A stretch of 64,000 bases of DNA from Pseudomonadota bacterium (GTDB lineage: Bacteria; Pseudomonadota; Gammaproteobacteria; Burkholderiales; Rhodocyclaceae). The stretch covers positions 1 to 64,000 of the forward strand of contig JAJZSW010000002.1 of NCBI GenBank assembly GCA_021849505.1, read 5' to 3'. Of the stretch, positions 25,924 through 33,607 are shown one piece after another. The translations under genes and the position numbers were made by a program. The stretch's first letter is position 1, and each line of letters begins with the position of its first letter. The notes under the pieces are model-generated. The model saw nothing but the letters and a program-made list of their open reading frames with translations, did no database searches and was not told where the DNA came from.

Positions 25924-26178
25924 ATGGCCGGCTTCTGGAAAGTGCATGCGTTTTCGCTGGCGACCACTCTGGGTATGGCTTACATCCTCTGCGCCATTTT
26001 CGACGTACTATTCCCGCCCTTTGGACTGCTGGCCGCGCTTGCACCGGCCAGCCCGTGGCCGATTTCCGGCAGTCCCATCGCTTTCCTGGCGGGGTTCGCG
26101 CTGTTCACCGCCACAGGTTTTGTGCTTGGCACGCTCTATGGAATCGCGTGGGGGTTCTGGAGCAAAAAACTGCGGTGA
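25924..26178 (+). CDS. DUF5676-like two-helix membrane protein
   Basis: An 84-residue protein with two or three hydrophobic helices (about residues 9-27, 30-44 and 50-77) and a basic C-terminus. Helix placement and the closing GTLYGIAWGFW motif resemble small membrane proteins annotated DUF5676, and a second protein of this build is at 41982 (with GVYAGLVYVPIYN). It has an excellent ribosome binding site, AAGGAGGTG. The function is unknown; such genes often accompany copper loci. The family assignment is by pattern only. Confidence 0.7.
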   Translation: MAGFWKVHAFSLATTLGMAYILCAIFDVLFPPFGLLAALAPASPWPISGSPIAFLAGFALFTATGFVLGTLYGIAWGFWSKKLR

Positions 26179-26311
26179 GAAGCGTCGTGGATAGGGATAT
26201 CCTGGGAAAAGGTCGGCTGGTCACCACTCTGGGTCGTCGCGCTTTTCGTGACGCGCAACGATAACGGGCAGTCGGATAAGTGAAGTTTTTACCCATATAG
26301 GAGATCAAGTT

Positions 26312-26539
26312 ATGAACGTCAGGATCATTGCTACACGCAGTTGCAGCCACTGCCACAACCTTGAACGCGAGCTCAAAGATTTGGCTGTCGCCTACGAAGT
26401 GCTGTTCGTAGAGGACCATCCGGAAATGGTGCAGCGATATAGCATCCGGCACTCACCCAACCTGGTTGTCGATGACGAAGTGGTGTTCCGCCGCCAGCCA
26501 ACCGAAGGTGAGTTGCGAGCGCTCTTCACGAGTAGCTAA
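26312..26539 (+). CDS. Glutaredoxin-like small thiol protein with CxxC
   Basis: A 75-residue thioredoxin-fold protein: beta strand VRIIATRSCSHCHNLEREL with a CSHC active site (Cys10, Cys13), then strand EVLFVEDHPE, the cis-Pro element HSPNLVVDDEVVFR and a final helix. It is about the size of the smallest glutaredoxins and has no signal peptide, so it is cytoplasmic. It probably reduces a disulfide or transfers metal. A paralogue at 50239 keeps the fold but has lost the second Cys. Confidence 0.82.
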   Translation: MNVRIIATRSCSHCHNLERELKDLAVAYEVLFVEDHPEMVQRYSIRHSPNLVVDDEVVFRRQPTEGELRALFTSS

Positions 26540-26771
26540 GGGCGCGTGGCGCTCGCAGTGTTCGTGTTCGGCTGGATGGGGCTGCCTGTTCCTGGATCGA
26601 TCGGGGCCATTCGACATTGCCGCCCTGACCAACTGAGCACATCTGACAAGACGCTGGCGAAGGGTTGGTGGAGACTCTAAAAGTTCGATGATTGGACTTT
26701 CTGGGCTCCATTAAGGTGTCTCCCGCTGGGAGCGTATGGTGGGTCATTTTCTAAAACCGAAAGGAAGAATC

Positions 26772-27167
26772 ATGAAACAGCACGTCACTTTATCCACGTT
26801 GTTGTCTTCCCTGGCCGCGGCCGGTGTTTTCGCGCTGGCACTTCCGGCCAATGCCCAAATGGGGTCGGGCATGATGGATGCTAAAAAAGACGGGCAGTGC
26901 CCCGGGGCGCAGCAAATGTCAACCACGGAGCGTGACATGGCCGATCAGATGATGGGTATGTCCGGGGAGATGTCCAAAGGCACTATGAGTGGAGCGCAGC
27001 AAAAGCAGATGAGCGAACGCATGCGCAAGATGGCGACCATGATGAACGACATGTCAGGGATGATGGGCAAGGGCATGATGATGGACGCCGACACCCAGAA
27101 GCGCATGGACCAGATGCGCAAGCAGATGGACGAGATGATGCACGGCGACGCACCCAGGAAGAAGTGA
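26772..27167 (+). CDS. Methionine-rich periplasmic protein, second copy type
   Basis: A 131-residue protein with a signal peptide ending ANA-QM. The mature part is Met-rich and helical (MADQMMGMSGEM, MRKMATMMNDMSGMM, RMDQMRKQMDEMM) with one Cys. It resembles the 167-residue protein at 24027 in design and probably binds Cu+/Ag+. AAGGAAGA precedes ATG 26772; the frame extends to 26736 without a signal sequence, so the shorter start is preferred. It is the last gene before two terminator-like hairpins. Confidence 0.78.
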   Translation: MKQHVTLSTLLSSLAAAGVFALALPANAQMGSGMMDAKKDGQCPGAQQMSTTERDMADQMMGMSGEMSKGTMSGAQQKQMSERMRKMATMMNDMSGMMGKGMMMDADTQKRMDQMRKQMDEMMHGDAPRKK

Positions 27168-27179
27168 TCTTGGGCAGGG

Positions 27180-27209
27180 CCCGGCAGAGAAGTTTTCGCC
27201 GGGTTTCTT
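27180..27209 (+). terminator. Intrinsic terminator after the Met-rich gene
   Basis: CCCGGC (27180-27185) pairs with GCCGGG (27198-27203) across a 12-base loop, followed at once by TTTCTT. It begins 12 bases after the stop codon and fits a rho-independent terminator for the small-protein operon. Confidence 0.65.
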
Positions 27210-27321
27210 AATGCAGGATAAAAGGCCGAGCGTGATGACGATAACCCATCCCAACATGCGCAGTGCCATGCAGGGGCGGAATGCGCGCTGACCTGTCATA
27301 TCTGTGTTCGCGCCATTCGAA

Positions 27322-27349
27322 CGGGAGGAAGATCGGTCCCGCTTTTTTT
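27322..27349 (+). terminator. Second intrinsic terminator with a 7-T run
   Basis: CGGGA (27322-27326) pairs with TCCCG (27337-27341), followed by C and seven T residues (27343-27349). The stem is short but the T-run is the longest near any hairpin in the window. Together with the hairpin at 27180 it isolates the copper ATPase operon. Confidence 0.6.
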
Positions 27350-27480
27350 GGACAAAATGCGCTCCCCATCACAGATAAGGAACGCAATCTAGGGTCGCCC
27401 GAGGGCGAAAATTAACAATTTAATGTAACTGCTAGCGGTGGAAAGGTTTTTTTCAGGATGTAAAGGCGAAAGGAAAAGCC

Positions 27481-29808
27481 ATGGCAACTGATCCGGTATG
27501 CGGAATGACGGTGGACGAGCACGCGGCAGCGGGCAGCGTCACGCATGCGGGCAAAATCTACTATTTCTGCTCGCCCCGCTGCCAGCATGAATTCGAAGCC
27601 CATCCGACTCAATACGCCGCTAGCGGCAAAGCCGCAACCGCGGCGTCTCACGGCCACGGCATGGCCGCCGCAGCAACATCTGCCGGGGGAAAAGCCAAGG
27701 ACCCGATCTGCGGCATGCTGGTGGACAAGGCCACCGCCCTGAAATCGGAGCGCGGCCGCCGCGCCTATTATTTCTGCAGCGTCGGCTGCCAGCGCACCTT
27801 CGAATCGCCCGAGCAGGAACTCAAGTCGATGCGCAACCGTGTCACGATTGCGCTCACCGGGGTGCTGTTCCTGGCCATCCTGCGCGCCGGCGCGTTTCTG
27901 GGGCTGGCGACCGGCGCCACCATCGTCACCTGGGCGCCGATTCCGCAACTGCCGTGGTTCACCTGGGGGATGTGGCTGTTCCTGCTGGTCACGCCAGTGC
28001 AATTCATCGGCGGCTGGAGCTTCTACAAGGGCGCGTGGCAGGCTATTCTCACGCGCCGCATCAACATGGATTTCTTGATCGCGCTCGGCACCTCGGTCGC
28101 CTATTTCTACAGCGTGGCGGTGCTGTTCTTTCCCGAGGTGCTGCCGGTGAAAGTGGAAGAGCGCGCCGTCTATTTCGAGGTATCCGCCGTCATCATCGCC
28201 TTCGTGCTGCTGGGCAAGTACATGGAGGAGATCATCAAGAAGCGCTCCTCGGCGGCAGTGCGCAAGCTCCTCAATCTGAAGCCGGCGGCTGCCTGCGTGA
28301 TCCGCGGCGGCGCGGAAATGGAAGTGCCCGCCGAGTCGGTAATGGTGGACGAGACCGTGGTGGTACGGCCGGGCCAGAAGATCCCGACCGACGGAGTCGT
28401 GCTGGAGGGCACGTCGGCGGTGGACGAGTCGATGCTCACCGGCGAGTCCATGCCAGTTGAAAAAAACCCCGGTGAACCGGTTATCGGCGGCACCCTCAAC
28501 CGCGCCGGCCTGCTGCACTGCAAGGCGACGCGGGTCGGCGCCGAGACCGCGCTGGCCCAGATCATCAGGATGGTGGAGGACGCCCAGGCCAGCACCGCCG
28601 CCGTGCAGCGCCTCGCCGACAAGGTGACCGCGTATTTCGTCCCGGCGGTGGTGGCGGTCGCTTTCCTCGCTTTTTTCGGCTGGTGGGCGGCCGGCAATTT
28701 TCCGCAGGGCCTGCTCGCCTTCATCGCCGTGCTGATCATTTCCTGCCCGTGCGCGCTGGGCGTCGCCACCCCGGCGGCGCTCATGGTGGGCGTGGGCAAG
28801 GGGGCCGAAGCCGGCATTCTGATCCGTGGCGCCGACGTTCTGGAACGCGCGGAAAAGCTGAGCGCCGTGGTATTCGACAAGACCGGCACGCTGACCCGGG
28901 GCGAGCCCAAGGTCACCGATATCGTTGTGCTCGGCGCCGCGACCGAGGAAGAAATCCTGCGGCTCGCCGCCGCGGTCGAGGCCGGTTCCGAGCATCCCCT
29001 CGGCGAAGCGATCATACGCGCCGCGCAGCACCGCGAACTCGTGCTGCCCCAGGTGGAGGGCTTCGAGGCCGTTCCCGGCCATGGCATTCGCGGCCGGGTC
29101 GACGGCCGGCAGGTGCTGATGGGCAACCGCCGCCTGTTCACGCGCGAGAACATTGAGGTGTCAACGGCCGAAGCCGACATGACCCGGCTGGAGGCGGAGG
29201 GCAAGACCGCCATGCTGGTGGGCCGGGATGGTGCGCTGTCCGGCATCATCGCCGTCGCCGACACCTTGAAGCCGGAGGCGCAGGAGGCGGTGTCCGCACT
29301 GAAGCAGGCCGACATCGAGGTGATTCTGCTGACCGGCGATAACCAGCGCACTGCGAATGCCATCGCCAAAGAGCTCGGTATCGAGACCATCATCGCCGAG
29401 GTGCTGCCGGGCGACAAGGCGCGCATCATTCAGGACCTGCAGCGACAAGGTAAGGCGGTCGCCATGGTGGGCGATGGTGTCAACGACGCGCCGGCGCTAG
29501 CGGTGGCCGACATCGGCATCGCCATCGGCTCGGGCTCCGACGTGGCGAAGGAGACCGGCGGCATCGTCCTGATCAAGGACGACGTGCGCGACGTGGTTGC
29601 GTCGATCCGCCTGTCGCGCGCCACCATGCGCAAGATCAAGCAGAACCTGTTCTGGGCCTTTATCTACAACTCCATCGGCATCCCGGTGGCGGCCCTGGGC
29701 TTCTTGAACCCCATCATCGCGGCAGCGGCGATGGCCATGAGCTCGCTCTCGGTGATTGTGAACTCGGCGTTGCTGAAGCGCGCGAAGCTGAAGGAGGAGC
29801 CGGCATGA
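27481..29808 (+). CDS. Copper-translocating P1B-type ATPase with two N-terminal YHS domains
   Basis: A 775-residue Cu+ exporter of the inner membrane. Two YHS (TRASH-like) domains, each with DP[VI]CGM and YYFCSxxCQ, occupy about residues 5-46 and 76-119 in place of the usual HMA metal-binding domain. The core is intact: TGES phosphatase motif, CPC at 422-424 in TM6, phosphorylated Asp466 in DKTGT, SEHPLG and [10 protein letters not shown]. The TM7/TM8 signatures ([20 protein letters not shown]) are those of Cu+-specific P1B-1 pumps. Its stop overlaps the start of the methyltransferase gene by 4 bases. Confidence 0.94.
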   Translation: MATDPVCGMTVDEHAAAGSVTHAGKIYYFCSPRCQHEFEAHPTQYAASGKAATAASHGHGMAAAATSAGGKAKDPICGMLVDKATALKSERGRRAYYFCSVGCQRTFESPEQELKSMRNRVTIALTGVLFLAILRAGAFLGLATGATIVTWAPIPQLPWFTWGMWLFLLVTPVQFIGGWSFYKGAWQAILTRRINMDFLIALGTSVAYFYSVAVLFFPEVLPVKVEERAVYFEVSAVIIAFVLLGKYMEEIIKKRSSAAVRKLLNLKPAAACVIRGGAEMEVPAESVMVDETVVVRPGQKIPTDGVVLEGTSAVDESMLTGESMPVEKNPGEPVIGGTLNRAGLLHCKATRVGAETALAQIIRMVEDAQASTAAVQRLADKVTAYFVPAVVAVAFLAFFGWWAAGNFPQGLLAFIAVLIISCPCALGVATPAALMVGVGKGAEAGILIRGADVLERAEKLSAVVFDKTGTLTRGEPKVTDIVVLGAATEEEILRLAAAVEAGSEHPLGEAIIRAAQHRELVLPQVEGFEAVPGHGIRGRVDGRQVLMGNRRLFTRENIEVSTAEADMTRLEAEGKTAMLVGRDGALSGIIAVADTLKPEAQEAVSALKQADIEVILLTGDNQRTANAIAKELGIETIIAEVLPGDKARIIQDLQRQGKAVAMVGDGVNDAPALAVADIGIAIGSGSDVAKETGGIVLIKDDVRDVVASIRLSRATMRKIKQNLFWAFIYNSIGIPVAALGFLNPIIAAAAMAMSSLSVIVNSALLKRAKLKEEPA

Positions 29809-30608
29809 TGTATCGATGGTCCTGGCTCTGCCCCTGGCTCGCGATAGCCCTCGCGGCAGCGGTGTTCATGCTGTTTGGCCTCACTTGGTGGAGCGCCCTG
29901 CTTGCCGCATTCCTGCTGGTGTGCCCGGCGCTATTGCTGTGGGGCTTGTTCGTCATCCGCCCGAAACCGGACGAACCGACGACGGTTCATACCCGTGGCA
30001 TGGTCATGGATTGGGCCGCGCCGTTCTACGATATGTATTGCCGTGCAGTCGGCCTGGGCCAAGGCTTCCGTGACCAAACGCTGCAGGTGGCGGCGATTCG
30101 CGCGGGAGACGCCATCCTCGATGTGGGCTGCGGCACCGGGGTGCTCACGCGGCGCGCGGGTGAGGCCGCAGGGCCGGCGGGCCTGGCCGTCGGCATCGAC
30201 CCAGGGCAGGACATGATTCGCATCGCCAAAGAAAACGCGCAACGATTCGGCAGCCGCGCCGCATTCAAGGTCGCCACAATCGAAAACTTGTCGTTCGAAA
30301 GCGCACGCTTCGACGTCGTCCTGTCCAGCCTCATGCTGCATCACCTGCCGCCCGATTTGAAGCGAAAGGGCTTGCGCGAGGTGTATCGCGTGCTCAAGCC
30401 GGGCGGCCACCTCGTCGTGGTGGATTTCTACCGTCCCGAGAATCCCTTGTGGTGGCTAGTTGCCTGGCCGTTCCTGTTCATGCCCACGACCGCGGAGAAC
30501 TTCCACGGAACACTCCCGGACTATTTCCGGGAAGCGGGTTTCGATCCTGTGCAAGGCAAGGGCCGGCGGGCTGGAATCCTGGCGTTCTGGAGCGCCATCA
30601 AACCTTAG
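29805..30608 (+). CDS. Membrane-anchored class I SAM methyltransferase
   Basis: A 267-residue protein with two N-terminal membrane helices (about residues 8-50) followed by a Rossmann methyltransferase domain. Motif I is [18 protein letters not shown]; the acidic motif II is [16 protein letters not shown]; post-motif [11 protein letters not shown] and [12 protein letters not shown] follow. The UbiE-like layout suggests a lipid or quinone substrate at the membrane. It is translationally coupled (4-base overlap) to the copper ATPase, so a role in copper stress is likely, but the substrate is unknown. Confidence 0.85.
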   Translation: MMYRWSWLCPWLAIALAAAVFMLFGLTWWSALLAAFLLVCPALLLWGLFVIRPKPDEPTTVHTRGMVMDWAAPFYDMYCRAVGLGQGFRDQTLQVAAIRAGDAILDVGCGTGVLTRRAGEAAGPAGLAVGIDPGQDMIRIAKENAQRFGSRAAFKVATIENLSFESARFDVVLSSLMLHHLPPDLKRKGLREVYRVLKPGGHLVVVDFYRPENPLWWLVAWPFLFMPTTAENFHGTLPDYFREAGFDPVQGKGRRAGILAFWSAIKP

Positions 30609-30619
30609 GAGGAAACATC

Positions 30620-31099
30620 ATGCGCCCTCATTTCAAGACTTTTTTGCGGGCAGTCCTGGCCGGCATCATGGCCTTGTTCCTAACCGCCACGTTCGCAGCC
30701 GATGCCTCCACGTACAAAGTGGTGAACGGCGTAGCCATCTATCTTGGCGTGATTCCGGCCGAGATGATCCTCGGGCACCCCAAAGCGCACACTGAAACGG
30801 AAATGCACGGCGGCGTGCCGCCCGGGAAACATCAGCAACATGTCGTCGTGGCGCTGTTCGACAACGCCACGGGTAAGCGCATCAGCGATGCGAAAGTGAG
30901 CGCGCAAGTGCATGAAATCAATCTGGCCGGGACCCGGAAAGAACTTGAACCCATGCTGATTGCGGGTACGGTCAGCTATGGCAATTACTTCAACATGCCG
31001 GTCACCAGTAATCCTTACCGCATCCGTGTGCTGATCAAATTGCCCGGTGTGGCGGACGTGATCGAAGCGCAATTCGATTACCAGCATGGGCGCGATTGA
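30620..31099 (+). CDS. Periplasmic beta-sandwich-like protein, unknown function
   Basis: A 159-residue protein with a signal peptide ending FA-ADA. The mature part looks like an immunoglobulin-type beta sandwich: strands YKVVNGVAIYLGVIP, HVVVALFDNATGKRI, DAKVSAQVHEINL and YRIRVLIKLPG. It has an exposed His/Met segment between strands (HPKAHTETEMHGG and GKHQQH), a plausible metal site. AGGAGG at 30607-30612 sets the ATG at 30620. It follows the methyltransferase by 11 bases and precedes a DUF2933 gene. No specific family is recognised. Confidence 0.72.
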   Translation: MRPHFKTFLRAVLAGIMALFLTATFAADASTYKVVNGVAIYLGVIPAEMILGHPKAHTETEMHGGVPPGKHQQHVVVALFDNATGKRISDAKVSAQVHEINLAGTRKELEPMLIAGTVSYGNYFNMPVTSNPYRIRVLIKLPGVADVIEAQFDYQHGRD

Positions 31100-31122
31100 T
31101 CTCTGCGCGCGAAAGTGACGCC

Positions 31123-31365
31123 ATGAAACGCCTTTATTCCGTTCCGCATCAGCATGTGGGAACTATCCAGATAAACCTGGCCGTGTTGGGTTTTTTCGCC
31201 ATCACGGTATTTTTTCTGCTGACCAAGCATCGCGCCCACCTGTTCGGCACGCTGCCCTTCCTGCCGTTGCTTGCCGGTCCGTTTCTGCGTTCCTTCATGC
31301 ATCGCGGTCATGGTGGCAACGGCGAATACCAGCACCCCCATGGCAGCAAAGGAGGCAAGACATGA
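31123..31365 (+). CDS. DUF2933 small membrane protein
   Basis: An 80-residue protein with one hydrophobic segment LAVLGFFAITVFFLL, then TKHRAHLFGTLPFLPLLAGPFL, then the His/Gly tail MHRGHGGNG. This is the DUF2933 pattern, seen repeatedly beside copper ATPases and periplasmic copper proteins. The ATGA overlap with the following methyltransferase gene couples their translation. The biochemical role is unknown; the His-rich tail may bind metal. Confidence 0.82.
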   Translation: MKRLYSVPHQHVGTIQINLAVLGFFAITVFFLLTKHRAHLFGTLPFLPLLAGPFLRSFMHRGHGGNGEYQHPHGSKGGKT

Positions 31366-32003
31366 ATGACACTGCGCCTGCCTATGGCTTATGGCTTCTG
31401 GTACTGATCAACTCCGCAGTATTCATCATGTTCGCGTTCAGCTTCACCAAGCCGAAAACGAAGCGCGACTGGCGCTCGTTCGGCGCGTTCTCGGCGTTCA
31501 TTGTCGCGCTGTTCACCGAGATGTACGGTTTTCCGCTGACGATTTATTTGCTCTCCGGCTGGTTGCAGAGCCGCTATCCGGGCGTGGACTTCATGTCGCA
31601 CGATGCCGGCCATCTGCTGGAAGTCATGTTCGGCTGGCGCACCAACCCGCACTTCGGCCCGTTCCACTTGCTGAGCTATGTCTTCATCGGCGGCGGTTTC
31701 TGGCTGCTGGCCTCGGCCTGGAAGGTGCTGTATGCGGCACAAGCGAGCCATACCCTGGCGGTGGCCGGGCCCTATGCCCATATCCGCCATCCGCAGTACG
31801 CGGGGTTCGTGCTCATCATGCTGGGCTTCCTGGTGCAGTGGCCAACGATCCTGACGCTCGCCATGTTCCCGGTGCTGGTATTCATGTACGTGCGCCTGGC
31901 GCGGCACGAGGAGCGCGAGGTGGCGGCCGAGTTCGGCGAGACGTATGCGAGCTACGCGGCGCGCGTGCCGGCGTTCTTTCCAAGGCCAAGCGTCCAGGAT
32001 TGA
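31362..32003 (+). CDS. ICMT/phospholipid-methyltransferase family membrane protein
   Basis: A 213-residue protein with five or so membrane helices and the C-terminal isoprenylcysteine-methyltransferase-like signature GPYAHIRHPQYAGFVLIMLG, followed by RLARHEEREVAAEFGETYASY. Bacterial members methylate small lipids or unknown membrane substrates using S-adenosylmethionine. This is the second methyltransferase within 2.3 kb of the copper ATPase and overlaps DUF2933 by 4 bases, which suggests one operon acting on the membrane. Confidence 0.85.
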   Translation: MNDTAPAYGLWLLVLINSAVFIMFAFSFTKPKTKRDWRSFGAFSAFIVALFTEMYGFPLTIYLLSGWLQSRYPGVDFMSHDAGHLLEVMFGWRTNPHFGPFHLLSYVFIGGGFWLLASAWKVLYAAQASHTLAVAGPYAHIRHPQYAGFVLIMLGFLVQWPTILTLAMFPVLVFMYVRLARHEEREVAAEFGETYASYAARVPAFFPRPSVQD

Positions 32004-32074
32004 GGTACCAAAGGCTGACCGAACCGTAGTAGTGCGCTTCATTTTTTCGATGTTTTCGACTGGAGGTATCCATC

Positions 32075-33310
32075 ATGAATCGAAGAAATTTCCTGAAAGG
32101 CGTTTCCGGCGGTCTGGTTCTCGGCGGCGCCGGGCTGGCGTTGCCGCGCATGGCCCTGGCCGCGCCGCTGTCGATGGGCCCGGCGGAGCTGCCGTCCGGG
32201 ACGCTGGAATCCTCGCTGCTGGACGCGCTGCCGGGAAAGAAACCGCTCATCAAGCGCACGTTCCGCGCGCCCAATTACGAAACGCCGGTGGCCTACTTCA
32301 ATGCGCTGTATACGCCCAACGACGTTTTCTTCGTGCGCTACCACGTCATGAACATTCCCGAAGTCGCGGCGGCGACGTGGAAGCTCAGGATCGGCGGCGA
32401 GGCACTGCAGACGCCGATGGAACTGAGCCTGGACGATCTCAGGCGAAGCTTCGAGCGGGTGGAGCTGCCGGCGCTGTGCATGTGCGCCGGCAACCGGCGC
32501 GGGCTGTTCCAGCCCCATGTTCCCGGCGTGCAGTGGGGCAACGGCGCCATGGGCAATGCGCGCTGGGTCGGGGTGCGCCTGCGCGACGTGCTCGACAAGG
32601 CCGGCGTCAGGAAGGAGGCGGTGGAGGTGGTGTTCGACGGCGCGGATTCCGGCATCGCCGCGTACAAGACGCCGGATTTTGTGAAAAGCCTGCCGATGTG
32701 GAAGGCGCTCGACGAGAACACGCTGATCGCCTTCGAGATGAACGGCGCGCCGCTGCCGCACTGGAACGGCTTTCCGGCGCGGCTGGTGGTGCCCGGCTGG
32801 GTCGGGACTTATTGGGTCAAGAATCTCGTGAGCATCGATGTGGTCGCCAAACCGTTCGAGGGCTTCTGGATGAAGCCCGCCTACCGCATCCCGCTCGGCA
32901 AGTTTCCCAACGTGGACCGCTTCATCACGCAGGAAACGGCGGTCAACACGCCGATCACCGACATGGTGGTCAACTCGCTCATCACCAATATCGAGGAAGG
33001 CCAGCGCTTCCGCCCCGGCCAGCCGGTTGACGTGAAAGGCGTGGCCTGGGACGGCGGCTACGGCATCCGCACGGTGGAGGTTTCCGTCGACGAAGGCCAG
33101 TCCTGGCGGCCGGCCGCCCTGGGCCAGGACCTCGGCCGTTTCGCGTGGCGTCCATGGTCGTATCGCTTCAAGCCGGCGCGGCGCGGCAAGCTGACGGTGA
33201 TGGCCAGGGCGTCCAACCGCATCGGCCAGACCCAGACCGCCGAGCTGATCCTCAACCCCGCGGGCTATCACCACAACCTGATCCAGAAGGTGACCATCCA
33301 GGTCGGATGA
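32075..33310 (+). CDS. sorA: SorA-like sulfite dehydrogenase, molybdopterin subunit
   Basis: A 411-residue sulfite oxidase family enzyme. A Tat signal (NRRNFLKG) exports the folded molybdoprotein. The Mo-ligating Cys is Cys137 in LCMCAGNRRG, the family hallmark; a C-terminal dimerisation domain follows (GVAWDGGYGIRTVEVSVDEG). SorA oxidises sulfite to sulfate in the periplasm and passes electrons to its cytochrome partner, encoded 13 bases downstream. GGAGG precedes the ATG. Other sulfite-oxidase-type reductases cannot be ruled out, but the cytochrome partner supports SorAB. Confidence 0.88.
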   Translation: MNRRNFLKGVSGGLVLGGAGLALPRMALAAPLSMGPAELPSGTLESSLLDALPGKKPLIKRTFRAPNYETPVAYFNALYTPNDVFFVRYHVMNIPEVAAATWKLRIGGEALQTPMELSLDDLRRSFERVELPALCMCAGNRRGLFQPHVPGVQWGNGAMGNARWVGVRLRDVLDKAGVRKEAVEVVFDGADSGIAAYKTPDFVKSLPMWKALDENTLIAFEMNGAPLPHWNGFPARLVVPGWVGTYWVKNLVSIDVVAKPFEGFWMKPAYRIPLGKFPNVDRFITQETAVNTPITDMVVNSLITNIEEGQRFRPGQPVDVKGVAWDGGYGIRTVEVSVDEGQSWRPAALGQDLGRFAWRPWSYRFKPARRGKLTVMARASNRIGQTQTAELILNPAGYHHNLIQKVTIQVG

Positions 33311-33323
33311 GAAGGAGACGACC

Positions 33324-33599
33324 ATGAAACGCTTGTTATTGCTTGTGCTGCTGCCGGTGACGGCGGCCGCGGCCGACGAAGGCCAGATTCGTTTGAAGGA
33401 CGGCGCGGGCAAAGCGCTTGTCGAATCCAACTGCGCGACCTGTCACAGCCTCGACTACATCCAGACGAATTCACCGTTTCTGGACAAAAAGGGGTGGGAG
33501 GCCACCCTGAGCAAAATGGTAAACGCGATGGGCGCGCCCGTCCCGAAAGAGGATGTGCCGGCGATTGTCGAGTATCTCAACCGGTATTACGGGAAGTAG
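33324..33599 (+). CDS. sorB: SorB-like monohaem cytochrome c
   Basis: A 91-residue protein with a signal peptide (ending AAA-ADE) and one haem site CATCH (in SNCATCHSLDYIQTNSPFL). A Met ligand is available in the later KMVNAMGAPVP. Size and position directly after sorA match the SorB subunit, which accepts electrons from the molybdenum centre. AAGGAG lies at good spacing. The next gene starts 8 bases later, so sorAB may be read through into the phosphorylase operon. Confidence 0.87.
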   Translation: MKRLLLLVLLPVTAAAADEGQIRLKDGAGKALVESNCATCHSLDYIQTNSPFLDKKGWEATLSKMVNAMGAPVPKEDVPAIVEYLNRYYGK

Positions 33600-33607
33600 G
33601 CGCGTCG

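Larger units (their letters stand above)
27168..27480 (+). other. 313-base gap before the copper ATPase, holding terminators
   Basis: No gene is seen. Two terminator-like hairpins (27180 and 27322) close the small-protein run. The remaining AT-richer 60 bases before the ATPase (AATTAACAATTTAATGTAAC) probably hold its promoter. I looked for a CopR-type operator (TGTAAT with trailing GTCAG) and for the spaced dyad typical of CueR targets and found neither convincingly. Confidence 0.5.

Noticed and set aside
27361-27480. A CueR or CopR operator before the copper ATPase
   Set aside because: TAATGTAAC and nearby bases only partly match; neither the GTCAG tail nor a MerR-type dyad with long promoter spacing is present.
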